This document shows positions 10,430 through 19,040 of a stretch of 64,000 nucleotides of DNA, in pieces (positions within the stretch are counted from its first letter, which is position 1; each line of letters opens with the position of its first letter). Under the pieces are notes generated by a model. It had not been told where the DNA came from and made no database searches. It saw only the letters and a program-made list of their open reading frames with translations. The stretch comes from Burkholderiaceae bacterium (lineage in GTDB: Bacteria; Pseudomonadota; Gammaproteobacteria; Burkholderiales; Burkholderiaceae_D). The DNA lies in the NCBI GenBank assembly GCA_004298905.1, contig SCTK01000004.1, positions 185,835 to 249,834 of the forward strand. The letters are read 5' to 3'. Position numbers and translations under genes: made by a program.

Positions 10430-11953
10430 TCAGTTTCGGCGCTGACGTTGCTTTAGCAGGCTCGCAAGGAGCACCAATCCGATCAAGATCAACACCGGCA
10501 CATTGCCCCAGCGGGCATAGGGCGTGAGGCCGGCATAGCCTTGCACGCTGGCATTGAGCGACCCTTGTGTGAAGGGGGCCAGGGTGGCCGTCACTGTGCC
10601 GTGCGGGTCGATCACTGCGGTTGTGCCGGTATTGGTGGCGCGCAGCATCGGCCGCCCGCTTTCCAGTGCGCGCATTTGCGAGGCTTGCAGATGCTGCGGC
10701 AGGGCAATGGAATCGCCGAACCAGGCGATGTTGGAGAGGTTAAGCAGAATGGTGGCGGGGCGCTCGCCTTGCAGGCTGCGGATGATTTCCTCGCCGAACA
10801 GATCTTCGTAGCAGATGTTCACGGCGATGCGTTGACCGGCGATCTCGAACGGTGCTTGGCGCGTGCTGCCGCGCGTGAAGTCGCCGAGCGGGATATTCAT
10901 CAGATCGGTAAACCAGCGAAAGCCGAAGGGAATGAATTCGCCGAAGGGCACCAGATGCGATTTGTCGTAACGTACCAGCGGTGCGGGATACGTGGCGATG
11001 GCAACCGGCGCAATCTGCACGGCACTGTTGGTGTAGCGGCCGGGGCCGTCGTTGATGGGTACACCAATGATCAGCGATGAATCCGTGGAACTGGAAAATT
11101 GCCGCAAGCCGCGCAGGTAATCGGCGTCGATTTCCTGCCAGAGTTGCGGCAGCGCGGTTTCCGGCAGCGCAATCAGATCGGCACGCTGTTGCGACACCAA
11201 TTGACCGTAGGTGTGGAAGGAGGCGCGGAAATGTTGCAGGTCAAACTTCATGTCCTGCGGAATGTTTCCCTGCAGCAGTCGCACGCTGATGGGTTTGCCA
11301 GTGGCTTGGGTAAAGGGCACGAAATCGAGTGCGGCCGCGCCTGCCAGCAACATCAGCACAACAGCCATGCAGGCCGCGCCCGCGCGTTGGCTCCGCAGCA
11401 GCGCATGCGCGCACAGTGCTGCGCAGAGTGCAGCGACAAAGCCCACGCCATACACGCCCACCGCAGCGGCATAACCGCGCAAGGGGCCGAGTGTGTGCGC
11501 GCTGCCGGTGCTGATCCAGGGGAAGCCGGTGAATACCGTGCCGCGCAGCCATTCGCTCAGCGCCCAGCAAGCGGCGAACAGCAGCGGACTGAACCAGCGC
11601 GGGATTGGCGGACGCAAACGCTGGAACAGCAGGCAGGCGGTAGCGGGCAGCAGCGCTAGAACTGAGCAGAACAAAAACGTCGCCAGTCCCGCCAGCCAGA
11701 CGGGCAGGCCGCCATAGTCGTGCAGGCTGATATAGATCCAGCTGGTGCCGCTCAGAAACCAGCCCAGACCAAAGGCAAAGCCGATGCACAGCGCGGATTT
11801 AAGGGTACGGGAGGGTTGCTGCAACAGCCAGTAAAGTCCACCGAGCGTCAGCACTTGCAGCCACCAGGCATGCAGCGGAGCAAAGCTGGCGGTATGCAAG
11901 ACGCCCAGCAGCGGGCTGAACAGCGCGTAGGGGAGAGTGCGGCCCGCCTTCAC
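10430..11953 (-). CDS. lnt: apolipoprotein N-acyltransferase
   Basis: 507 residues. An inner-membrane enzyme that adds the third acyl chain to lipoproteins. About six to eight N-terminal membrane segments precede a periplasmic nitrilase-like domain. The catalytic triad is visible as Glu in ALPETALPQ, Lys in YDKSHLVPFGEF and Cys in NICYEDLFGE. A last membrane segment (VLILIGLVLLASLL) ends the protein. The start is GTG 11953, overlapping the corC stop by 4 bases, matching the conserved ybeY-corC-lnt cluster. Confidence 0.95.
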   Translation of the reverse strand: MKAGRTLPYALFSPLLGVLHTASFAPLHAWWLQVLTLGGLYWLLQQPSRTLKSALCIGFAFGLGWFLSGTSWIYISLHDYGGLPVWLAGLATFLFCSVLALLPATACLLFQRLRPPIPRWFSPLLFAACWALSEWLRGTVFTGFPWISTGSAHTLGPLRGYAAAVGVYGVGFVAALCAALCAHALLRSQRAGAACMAVVLMLLAGAAALDFVPFTQATGKPISVRLLQGNIPQDMKFDLQHFRASFHTYGQLVSQQRADLIALPETALPQLWQEIDADYLRGLRQFSSSTDSSLIIGVPINDGPGRYTNSAVQIAPVAIATYPAPLVRYDKSHLVPFGEFIPFGFRWFTDLMNIPLGDFTRGSTRQAPFEIAGQRIAVNICYEDLFGEEIIRSLQGERPATILLNLSNIAWFGDSIALPQHLQASQMRALESGRPMLRATNTGTTAVIDPHGTVTATLAPFTQGSLNASVQGYAGLTPYARWGNVPVLILIGLVLLASLLKQRQRRN

Positions 11954-12840
11954 GACGTTGCGGACGCTTCTTCGTCGATGGCTTCCGGCAGCCGATCGAC
12001 CAGCAGCACATGCACCTGGCGCGCGTCGGCACGCAAGACTTCAAAACTGAAATTCGCGATGACAACTTTTTCGCCGCGATGGGGTACATGGCCCAGCGTA
12101 TCGGTGACCAGCCCGCCGACCGTGTTCATGTCGTCGTCGCTGAGCTGGGTGTCGAAGGTTTCGTTGAACTGCGCGATTTCGGTCAACGCCTTGATGCGGT
12201 AGCGGCCATTGTCGACCGGCAGGATGTTGTCTTCTTCTTCGTCGAAATCGTATTCGTCGTCGATGTCGCCGACGATTTGTTCCAGCACATCTTCAATCGT
12301 GATCAGACCGGCGACGCCGCCGTATTCATCCACCACCATCGCCATGTGGTTGCGGTTGGAACGAAAATCGCGCAGCAGAATATTCAGCCGCTTCGATTCC
12401 GGGATGAACACCGCCGGGCGCAGCATGTCGCGCAAATCAAAATCCTCGTGCGCATAAAAACGCAGCAGATCCTTGGCCAGCAAAATGCCGATCACATTGT
12501 CACGGTTTTCCTCGAATACCGGGAAGCGCGAGTGCGACGTTTCAATGGCCAGCGCAACGATATCTTCCAGCGGCTGATTGACATCCACCACATCCATTTG
12601 CGAGCGCGGAATCATGATGTCGCGCGCCGACAGTTCGGACACTTGCAGCACGCCCTCGATCATCGACAACGCATCGGCGTCGAGCAGATCGCGCTCGCGT
12701 GCACTGTGCAGGATGGTGAGAAGTTGCTCGCGGTCTTCCGGCTCGCGCAACAGCAGGGTGGAGATGCGTTCCAGCAGGGTGCGCTGGGGGCGGTCGGTGT
12801 CCTCGGCGGTTGAGGTTCGACTGGGGGCGGGCTCAGACAT
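11950..12840 (-). CDS. corC: CorC/HlyC family CBS-domain protein
   Basis: 296 residues, soluble, without the DUF21 membrane domain. A tandem CBS pair (about residues 65-190; for example SARDIMIPRSQMDVV and GLITIEDVLEQIVGDIDDE) is followed by the C-terminal transporter-associated CorC_HlyC domain (about 205-285). Family members are linked to Mg2+/Co2+ efflux and envelope integrity, with the exact role disputed. Start ATG 12840. The lnt start overlaps its stop. Confidence 0.92.
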   Translation of the reverse strand: MSEPAPSRTSTAEDTDRPQRTLLERISTLLLREPEDREQLLTILHSARERDLLDADALSMIEGVLQVSELSARDIMIPRSQMDVVDVNQPLEDIVALAIETSHSRFPVFEENRDNVIGILLAKDLLRFYAHEDFDLRDMLRPAVFIPESKRLNILLRDFRSNRNHMAMVVDEYGGVAGLITIEDVLEQIVGDIDDEYDFDEEEDNILPVDNGRYRIKALTEIAQFNETFDTQLSDDDMNTVGGLVTDTLGHVPHRGEKVVIANFSFEVLRADARQVHVLLVDRLPEAIDEEASATS

Positions 12841-12884
12841 GCAGATGTCCGGTAGTTTTGGAGCTAGGCAGGATACACGAAAAC

Positions 12885-12957
12885 GGGGTCAGATTCGATT
12901 TTTCTCCGAGGTGCTATTGCGAAGTGTGATGTCACAGAAAACATCGAGTCTGACCCC
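12885..12957. repeat. REPIN-like pair with GGGGTCAGAYTCGAT arms
   Basis: GGGGTCAGATTCGAT at 12885-12899 faces its inverted partner ATCGAGTCTGACCCC at 12943-12957, with one mismatch between arms and 43 bases between them. The same GGGGTCAGACTC core recurs at 46527-46538 and, inverted, at 62505-62517. The layout of two inverted short palindromic units resembles REPINs mobilised by RAYT transposases; no such transposase gene is in this window. Confidence 0.7.
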
Positions 12958-13009
12958 TTTTTCGCGGTACTACGAAGTGCAGAGGTTGCCGGGGGTTGCC
13001 CGGCGGCAA

Positions 13010-13193
13010 GTTACTTTTCTTTGCTTCGCCAAAGAAAAGTAACCAAAAGAAAGGCGACCGCGAGGACGCTGCCCCTTTGGGGTTCTCGCAAAAATGGATT
13101 GCAAAACAGGAAGCGAAAAAACTCGCCCTCTGCGAGGGCTCAAACAGTTTTCGCTTCTGATCTGTTTTGCAACCCATTTTTGCGGCAGCGTCC
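13010..13193. repeat. composite palindromic repeat (14-bp hairpin plus 130-bp cruciform)
   Basis: This fills most of the gene-free stretch 12958-13265 between ybeY and corC. First, a perfect hairpin: 13010-13023 (GTTACTTTTCTTTG) pairs with 13030-13043 around a 6-base loop. Then 13064-13193 folds in nested order: 13064-13073 with 13184-13193; 13087-13097 with 13174-13184; 13099-13109 with 13162-13172; 13111-13119 with 13148-13156; 13125-13130 with 13134-13139. I see no protein-coding signal in it. The hairpin sequence is of a type common between genes in betaproteobacteria. Confidence 0.75.
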
Positions 13194-13265
13194 AAGCGGG
13201 GTTTTAACAGCAACAACAACAGCAACCCCGGCACATGCCCACGAAGTGCTCTATCAACAACCGCG

Positions 13266-13721
13266 TTACGCAAGATAAGGATTGGGCACGCGCAGCCGTT
13301 GCAGGATGGACACTTCCAGCGCTTCCATTTCGACGGCGTCTTTCTTCTTGATGTGATCGAAGCCCTGCGCATGCAAAACGCCATGGACGATCAGGTGAGC
13401 GAAGTGGTGCGGCAATTCCTTTTTTTGTTCCTTCGCTTCGCGTGCAACCACCGGTACGCAAATCACGATGTCAGCGAGCGCTGTTGCATCGCTTGCTTCG
13501 TGATAGGGGAAGGTCAGCACATTGCTGGCGTAGTCTTTGCCGCGAAACGTGGCGTTCAGTTTTTTGCCTTCTGTGGTGGCGACGAAGCGCAGGGTGAGCT
13601 GCGCAGGCTGTTGCAGGGCAGCCTGCACCCAGCGGCGGATGCGGCTGCGGTTCAGGCCTTCCGGCAAGGTGGCGGCAAATTGGACGCTCAGATTAAGTGG
13701 ATAGCTTTTTTTCTGCTTCAT
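13266..13721 (-). CDS. ybeY: endoribonuclease YbeY (rRNA maturation factor)
   Basis: About 151 residues from ATG 13721 (in-frame ATGs at 13730 and 13736 are alternatives; all overlap the 3' end of phoH by 29-44 bases). A zinc-dependent RNase acting in 16S rRNA 3' processing and ribosome quality control. The diagnostic metal motif HGVLHAQGFDH is present near the C terminus, and the preceding DIVICVPVV strand matches the family. Its place between phoH and corC is the conserved order. The longer frame to 13907 is phoH antiphase and not coding. Confidence 0.94.
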   Translation of the reverse strand: MKQKKSYPLNLSVQFAATLPEGLNRSRIRRWVQAALQQPAQLTLRFVATTEGKKLNATFRGKDYASNVLTFPYHEASDATALADIVICVPVVAREAKEQKKELPHHFAHLIVHGVLHAQGFDHIKKKDAVEMEALEVSILQRLRVPNPYLA

Positions 13722-14700
13722 GCTTTTCATAGGCATCGACGATGCGCGCGACCAGCGGGTGGCGCACGACGTCTTCGCTGGTGAATTCGGTGAAGGCGAT
13801 GCCGCGCACGGGTTTGAGAATCTGGCGTGCTTCGGCCAGGCCGCTCTTGCTGTGACGGGGCAGGTCGATTTGCGTGGCGTCGCCGGTGACGACTGCCTTG
13901 CTGCCAAAGCCGATGCGGGTGAGGAACATTTTCATTTGTTCCGGCGTGGTGTTTTGCGCTTCGTCCAGAATCACGAAGGCATGGTTTAGGGTGCGGCCAC
14001 GCATGTAGGCGAGCGGGGCGATTTCGATGGCCTGCCGCTCGAACAGTTTGTGCGTTTTGTCAAAGCCGAGCAGGTCGTAAAGCGCATCGTAGAGTGGACG
14101 CAGATAGGGATCGACTTTCTGCGCCAGATCGCCGGGCAGAAAGCCAAGGCGCTCGCCCGCTTCCACGGCGGGGCGGGTGAGGACGATGCGCTTGACGCTG
14201 TCGCGTTCCAGCGCATCGACGGCGCACGCCACCGCAAGATAGGTCTTGCCGGTACCGGCCGGGCCGATGCCGAAGGTGATGTCGTGACGCAGGATGTGTT
14301 GCAGATATTCGCGCTGGCGCGGGGTGCGGCCGCGCAGATCGTTGCGGCGCGTGTGCAGCACGGGTTCATCGTCGCTGCGCGCGGGCAGGTCGGGCAGCGG
14401 TGCAGCGGTCGGCGGCGGGCGGCTGCGGTCAATCAGTGCCAATTGCACATCTTCGAGCGAGAGCGCTTTTTCTGCTTGCACCGAGAGTTGCTGCAACAGC
14501 GCAATCGCGCGTTCGCTGGCGGCACGCGCGCCGCTGCACTGAAAGGTGTTGCCGCGCCGGATCAAGTTGATGTCGAGCGCGCTTTCGATTTGTTGCAGGT
14601 TCTCGTCTAGTGGGCCGCACAGATTGGCCAGCGCCGCGTTGCTGGCATCCTGCCATTGCCACTCAATGGTTTTGGTGTGCGTTCTTGAGCGGGTGGCCAT
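13693..14700 (-). CDS. phoH: PhoH-like ATPase (YbeZ)
   Basis: 335 residues. A cytoplasmic P-loop ATPase of the PhoH family, usually beside YbeY and thought to work with it in RNA metabolism. An N-terminal KH-like region is followed by Walker A (GPAGTGKT), the family hallmark RPAVEAGERLGFLPGD, and Walker B (FVILDEAQN). ATG 14700 is preferred because AGGTG lies 7 bases upstream; the frame also reaches a GTG at 14706. The start is 7 bases from the miaB stop. Confidence 0.94.
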   Translation of the reverse strand: MATRSRTHTKTIEWQWQDASNAALANLCGPLDENLQQIESALDINLIRRGNTFQCSGARAASERAIALLQQLSVQAEKALSLEDVQLALIDRSRPPPTAAPLPDLPARSDDEPVLHTRRNDLRGRTPRQREYLQHILRHDITFGIGPAGTGKTYLAVACAVDALERDSVKRIVLTRPAVEAGERLGFLPGDLAQKVDPYLRPLYDALYDLLGFDKTHKLFERQAIEIAPLAYMRGRTLNHAFVILDEAQNTTPEQMKMFLTRIGFGSKAVVTGDATQIDLPRHSKSGLAEARQILKPVRGIAFTEFTSEDVVRHPLVARIVDAYEKHEAEKKLST

Positions 14701-14706
14701 ATGCAC

Positions 14707-16041
14707 CTAGTCGTTGGCGAGCACAATGTCGCCGCGCAAGGTGTGCGCCATCACAGCCGTAATGTGTACCTTGACCATCTGTCCGATCAGGCGCGGGTGG
14801 CCGGTGAAATTGACGACGCGGTTGTTTTCGGTACGGCCGCAGATTTCGTCCGGGCTCTTTTTCGAGACGCCATCGACCAGCACGGTTTGCACGCTGCCGA
14901 CCATGGCTAGGCTGATCGCGGCTTCCTGCGTGTCGATCTGTTTTTGCAGACGTTGCAGACGCGCCAGTTTCACTTCCTGAGGCGTATCGTCAGCCAGATC
15001 GGCGGCCGGGGTGCCGGGGCGCTTGCTGTAGACGAAACTGTACGACATGTCGAAATTGACATCGCGCACCAGTTGCATGGTTTTCTCGAAATCTTCTTCG
15101 GTCTCGCCGGGGAAGCCGACGATGATGTCGGTCGCAATCGAAATATCCGGCCGCACCGCGCGTAGGCGGCGAATGATGGATTTGTATTCGAGCGCGGTAT
15201 AGCCGCGCTTCATCGCTGCCAGTACGCGGTCGGAACCCGACTGCACCGGCAGATGTACATGGTTCACCAGTTGCGGGATGCGCGCATAGGCGTCGATCAG
15301 GCGTTGCGAAAATTCTTTCGGATGCGAGGTGGTGTAGCGGATGCGTTCGATGCCGGGAATTTCGGCGACATATTCGAGCAGCAAGGCGAAGTCGGCTTTT
15401 TCACCGTCTTCCATCTTGCCGAGATAGGCATTGACGTTCTGTCCCAGCAGCGTGACATCCTTGATCCCTTGCGCGGCCAGTCCGGCCACCTCGGTCAGTA
15501 CATCCTCGAAGTTGCGCGAAATTTCCTCGCCGCGCGTATAGGGCACGACGCAGAAGCTGCAATACTTGCTGCAGCCTTCCATGATGGAGACGAAAGCGCT
15601 GGCGCCCTCGACGCGCGCGGGTGGCAGGTGATCGAACTTTTCGATTTCGGGGAAGCTGATGTCCACCTGCGGCTGGCCGCTGCTGCGCCGTTTGGCGAAC
15701 AATTCAGGCAAGCGGTGCAGCGTTTGCGGGCCGAACACTACATCGACATAGGGCGCGCGCGCGACGATGGCGGCGCCTTCCTGACTGGCCACGCAACCGC
15801 CGACGCCGATCAAGAGATTGGGGTTCTGCTGTTTCAAATGCTTGATGCGGCCCAGATCCGAAAACACTTTCTCTTGTGCTTTTTCGCGCACCGAGCACGT
15901 GTTGAACAGAATCACATCGGCATCTTCCGGGGTCGTGGTTTTTTCCAGCCCTTCGGACGCATGGAGCACATCGGCCATCTTGTCCGAGTCGTACTCGTTC
16001 ATCTGGCAACCGAAGGTGCGTATGAAAACTTTTCTGGACAT
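14707..16041 (-). CDS. miaB: tRNA-2-methylthio-N6-dimethylallyladenosine synthase
   Basis: 444 residues. A radical-SAM methylthiotransferase that adds the 2-methylthio group to i6A37 of tRNAs reading codons that begin with U. The N-terminal UPF0004 domain carries [11 protein letters not shown] and two further cluster cysteines ([14 protein letters not shown]). The radical-SAM CxxxCxxC is in [10 protein letters not shown], and a C-terminal TRAM domain ends the protein. Its partner miaA, which makes the i6A substrate, is at 49694-50623. It starts 7 bases after the small secreted protein gene stop. Confidence 0.96.
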   Translation of the reverse strand: MSRKVFIRTFGCQMNEYDSDKMADVLHASEGLEKTTTPEDADVILFNTCSVREKAQEKVFSDLGRIKHLKQQNPNLLIGVGGCVASQEGAAIVARAPYVDVVFGPQTLHRLPELFAKRRSSGQPQVDISFPEIEKFDHLPPARVEGASAFVSIMEGCSKYCSFCVVPYTRGEEISRNFEDVLTEVAGLAAQGIKDVTLLGQNVNAYLGKMEDGEKADFALLLEYVAEIPGIERIRYTTSHPKEFSQRLIDAYARIPQLVNHVHLPVQSGSDRVLAAMKRGYTALEYKSIIRRLRAVRPDISIATDIIVGFPGETEEDFEKTMQLVRDVNFDMSYSFVYSKRPGTPAADLADDTPQEVKLARLQRLQKQIDTQEAAISLAMVGSVQTVLVDGVSKKSPDEICGRTENNRVVNFTGHPRLIGQMVKVHITAVMAHTLRGDIVLAND

Positions 16042-16048
16042 GGGTGAC

Positions 16049-16363
16049 CTACTGTCCCGCGCGTTCTTGCGGCGTCAGAATCCAGAGGGTTTGCACCTCG
16101 CCCTGCGCGTTGAACCACACCTTGGCAACGGCGCCGACGGTGACCTGATTCGATACCAGGGTGGAATTTTGTTCGCTGTAGATCAGCGCGCCGGGGGCAA
16201 GACGATAGACACGATCGCCGAGCTTTACCTGCGGGTAACTGATTCCGGTGATTTGGACTGTAGGCAGATTGGGTGGGATGCGGCGGAACTGTTGTGCAAC
16301 GGCGGGAGTGATCACGCTGGACAGCAGGGACAATGCAAGGATGGCAAGAAACTTGTTCAACAC
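16049..16363 (-). CDS. small secreted protein of unknown function upstream of miaB
   Basis: 104 residues from GTG 16363 ([16 protein letters not shown]), with AAGG 7 bases upstream. The first 23 or so residues are a clear Sec signal peptide (cleavage near AVA-QQ). The mature part is a small beta-rich domain ([20 protein letters not shown], then [23 protein letters not shown]), so it is periplasmic. The frame continues upstream to 16441, but that part lies in the MITE and is not believed. Only 7 bases separate it from miaB. The family is not recognised. Confidence 0.75.
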   Translation of the reverse strand: MLNKFLAILALSLLSSVITPAVAQQFRRIPPNLPTVQITGISYPQVKLGDRVYRLAPGALIYSEQNSTLVSNQVTVGAVAKVWFNAQGEVQTLWILTPQERAGQ

Positions 16364-16391
16364 GGGGTCGCCTTTATGCGGTGGTGTTGGA

Positions 16392-16494
16392 GAGCATCTA
16401 AAAACAGCCTCTGGCGGCGTTGCTGCCGCCTCGCCGTACAAATGACATACTGTCTTCGTCGGTGCGCCTTGCCAGAGGCTGTTTGTAGATGCTC
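16392..16494. mobile_element. 103-bp MITE with 24-bp terminal inverted repeats and 5-bp target duplication
   Basis: Terminal inverted repeats 16392-16415 and 16471-16494 (GAGCATCTA...GCCTCTGGC) match at 23 of 24 positions. The element is flanked on both sides by TTGGA (16387-16391 and 16495-16499), a probable target-site duplication. Inside is a further hairpin, GGCGGC 16413-16418 with GCCGCC 16425-16430. It encodes nothing and needs a transposase in trans. It sits between the tRNA 3' end and the small secreted protein gene, 28 bases upstream of that gene's start. Confidence 0.8.
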
Positions 16495-16503
16495 TTGGAT
16501 GGG

Positions 16504-16580
<77 letters not shown>

Positions 16581-16673
16581 GTCTCGAAAAGAGGCGGAAG
16601 GTTAAGCTGGAACAGGGTAAAAGTCAAGTTAGCTGCGGCAGCTGGACGTGATTCGCGCCAGTTCCAGCAGACG

Positions 16674-16700
16674 AAAAAAACCCGCCACGCGGGCGGGTTG
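16674..16700 (-). terminator. rho-independent terminator after the MHS transporter gene
   Basis: On the minus strand AACCCGCC (16699-16692 complement) pairs with GGCGGGTT (16686-16679 complement) around 5 bases, followed by a run of T to 16674. It lies 54 bases after the transporter stop. A second hairpin, 16705-16712 with 16725-16732 (GGAACCGC/GCGGTTCC), lies between the stop and the terminator and may protect the 3' end. Confidence 0.85.
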
Positions 16701-16753
16701 AAAGGGAACCGCAAGGGAGGAGGGGCGGTTCCACAGGGTAAGGTTTCGTGTGG

Positions 16754-18595
16754 CTAGGCGTGAATGTCGACGTCCTTGGTTTCCTTGATGAACAAGGTGC
16801 CGATCACCAGTGTGATGGTGGCAACGATCACCGGGTACCACAGGCCGGAATAGATGTCTCCTCTTGCCGCGATGATGGCAAAGGCAGTGGCAGGGAGGAA
16901 GCCACCGAACCAGCCATTGCCAATGTGATACGGCAGCGACATCGAGGTGTAGCGGATTCTCGTCGGGAACAACTCCACCAGCATGGCGGCGATCGGGCCG
17001 TACACCATCGTCACGTAGATCACCATCAGGGTCAGCAGCACAATCACCATCACGTAGTTGATCTGCGCCGGATCCGCCTTGGCCGGATAACCGGCTGCCT
17101 TGACGGCATCGCCCATGGCTTTCTTGAAGCTTGCTTCCTTGGCCTTGGTCGTTGCAGTCATGCCGTCCTTGCCGCCCTTGGCAAAGGCGGCGACGGCGCC
17201 TTCAGCGGCTTTAAGGTCGTCGGCCAGCTTGGTTGCAGCTTTTGCATCTTCCGGCTTGGGTGTTTCTTTCAGCGTGGCCAGTTTTTTCTCGGCGGCTTCC
17301 TTGGCGGCCGCAACGTCGGCGTTGGTGAGCAGTTTGGATTCATAGGAGGCAATCACGACATCGCCGATTTTCACGCTGGCGACTGTGCCTGCGGGTGCGT
17401 CCACGTTCTTGTAGTTCAGACCATTGTTTGCTAGATAGGCTTTGGCAATGTCACAAGAACTGGTGAACTTGGCCGTGTTGGTCGGGTTGAACTGGAAGGC
17501 GCAACTGGCAGGGTCGGCCGTCACCTGAATTTCCGATTTTTGCAGTGCGGCTTCCAGTGCCGGATTGGCATAGTGGGTCAATTGCCCGAAGATCCAGAAA
17601 TAACTTACTGCGGCGATCAGGCAGCCGGCCATGATGATGGGTTTGCGGCCAATTTTGTCGGACAGCGTGCCAAACAGCACAAAGAATGGTGTACCCAGAA
17701 TCAACGATGCAGCGATCAGCAGGTTACTGGTTTGCCCGTCCACTTTCAGCACTTTTTCCAGAAAGAACAATGCGTAGAACTGACCGGTGTACCAGACTAC
17801 GGCTTGACCTGCGGTCAGGCCGACCAGCGCCAGAATCACGATCTTGGCATTGCCCCAGTGCGCGAACGATTCGGTGAGCGGTGCCTTGGAGAGCTTGCCT
17901 TCGTCCTTCATTTTCTTGAAGGCGGGGGATTCATTCAGGGACAGGCGAATCCACAAGGAGACGCCCAGAAGAATGGCGGACAGCAGATAAGGTATACGCC
18001 AGCCCCAATCGCCGAAAGTGTCCTCGCCCAGCGAAACGCGGGTGCCCAGGATCACCAGCAGCGCCAGCATCAAACCCACCGTGGCGGTGGTTTGAATCCA
18101 CGATGTGTAGTTACCGCGTTTGCCGTGCGGTGCGTGTTCCGCCACATAGGTGGCAGCGCCGCCATATTCACCCCCCAGCGCCAAGCCCTGCAACAGGCGC
18201 AGCGAGATCAGAATGATCGGTGCGGCGATGCCAATGGTGGCGAAGGTCGGGATGCAACCCACGAGGAAGGTGGATAGGCCCATGATCATGATGGTGATCA
18301 GGAAAGTATATTTGCGCCCGACCAGATCGCCCAAACGTCCAAAGATAATGGCGCCAAAGGGACGTACCGCAAAACCGGCGGCAAAGGCGAGCAGGGTAAA
18401 AATCACCCCCGTACTTTCATCCAGATTGGCAAAGAATTTGGTCTTGATGATCGCGAACATCACACCAAACAGATAAAAGTCATACCACTCGAATACGGTT
18501 CCGAGCGAGGAAGCAAAGATCACTTTCTTTTCTTCCCGCGTCATTGGCCGCTCTGGTGCGGCTGTACTGGACGGTAGTACGGTCGTGCTGGACAT
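16754..18595 (-). CDS. MHS-family MFS transporter with a large periplasmic insertion
   Basis: 613 residues from ATG 18595 (GAGGAG 6 bases upstream). A metabolite:H+ symporter-type major facilitator: FEWYDFYLFG at the N terminus, motif A GRLGDLVGRKYTF, and a second GTLSDKIGRKP between membrane segments 8 and 9. Usual MHS proteins are about 430-550 residues. Here about 165 residues (roughly 340-505) are inserted between segments 9 and 10, predicted to be periplasmic: an N-terminal part with two cysteines and a helical Ala/Lys/Glu-rich part. The last three membrane segments follow. Substrate unknown; family members carry dicarboxylates, citrate or osmolytes. DUF4212 and TctD/E-like genes lie upstream on the same strand. 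Confidence 0.88.
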   Translation of the reverse strand: MSSTTVLPSSTAAPERPMTREEKKVIFASSLGTVFEWYDFYLFGVMFAIIKTKFFANLDESTGVIFTLLAFAAGFAVRPFGAIIFGRLGDLVGRKYTFLITIMIMGLSTFLVGCIPTFATIGIAAPIILISLRLLQGLALGGEYGGAATYVAEHAPHGKRGNYTSWIQTTATVGLMLALLVILGTRVSLGEDTFGDWGWRIPYLLSAILLGVSLWIRLSLNESPAFKKMKDEGKLSKAPLTESFAHWGNAKIVILALVGLTAGQAVVWYTGQFYALFFLEKVLKVDGQTSNLLIAASLILGTPFFVLFGTLSDKIGRKPIIMAGCLIAAVSYFWIFGQLTHYANPALEAALQKSEIQVTADPASCAFQFNPTNTAKFTSSCDIAKAYLANNGLNYKNVDAPAGTVASVKIGDVVIASYESKLLTNADVAAAKEAAEKKLATLKETPKPEDAKAATKLADDLKAAEGAVAAFAKGGKDGMTATTKAKEASFKKAMGDAVKAAGYPAKADPAQINYVMVIVLLTLMVIYVTMVYGPIAAMLVELFPTRIRYTSMSLPYHIGNGWFGGFLPATAFAIIAARGDIYSGLWYPVIVATITLVIGTLFIKETKDVDIHA

Positions 18596-18701
18596 GTTTG
18601 TCTCCTCTTTAATAGCTTTTGAATCAAGCGAGAATTGCTTGAGTGAAGAGGAGTATGAGAGGGTTGCCTTACGAAGGCCTGACTTGGGGCTTACGCGTAA
18701 C

Positions 18702-18953
18702 TTACGCGCGCTCGTCATCCCGTGTGTTCATCGTGCGTGCGTAAAACCAGACGATCAGACAGTAAATCAGCAGCAAGCCTTGCGCGGCCATCCAGAAACT
18801 GAATGGCCAGCCAAAGAAGGTGAAGTCCAGGTGGCGCGCGTAATAGACCGTGATGAAAGTGGCACAGAACCAGAATGCCAGCAGGCTGGCTGTCAGCACC
18901 ATGTTTCTGCGCCAGTAGCGGTTTTTGGTTTGCGGTGCGGGGGCTTGCTCCAT
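18702..18953 (-). CDS. DUF4212 small membrane subunit
   Basis: 83 residues with two hydrophobic segments (about 20-38 and 49-68) and the family pattern YYARHLDFTFFGWPFSFW, then FYARTMN. DUF4212 proteins normally sit directly before a sodium:solute symporter (SSS) and are treated as its small subunit. Here the next gene downstream is instead an MHS-family transporter, 106 bases away on the same strand. Start ATG 18953 with AGGAAG 5 bases upstream. A functional pairing with the MHS protein is inference. Confidence 0.85.
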   Translation of the reverse strand: MEQAPAPQTKNRYWRRNMVLTASLLAFWFCATFITVYYARHLDFTFFGWPFSFWMAAQGLLLIYCLIVWFYARTMNTRDDERA

Positions 18954-19040
18954 GAGGCTTCCTGTTTCTGATCAACGCGCTTTGAAACAATATCCGCTCC
19001 GGTAAAACTTTGCCAGCAGTTTTTACTGCCGCATTGCTGC

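Noticed and set aside
16364..16441. N-terminal extension of the small secreted protein frame
   Set aside because: Reads through the MITE, and the signal peptide starts at 16363 with a proper ribosome-binding site.
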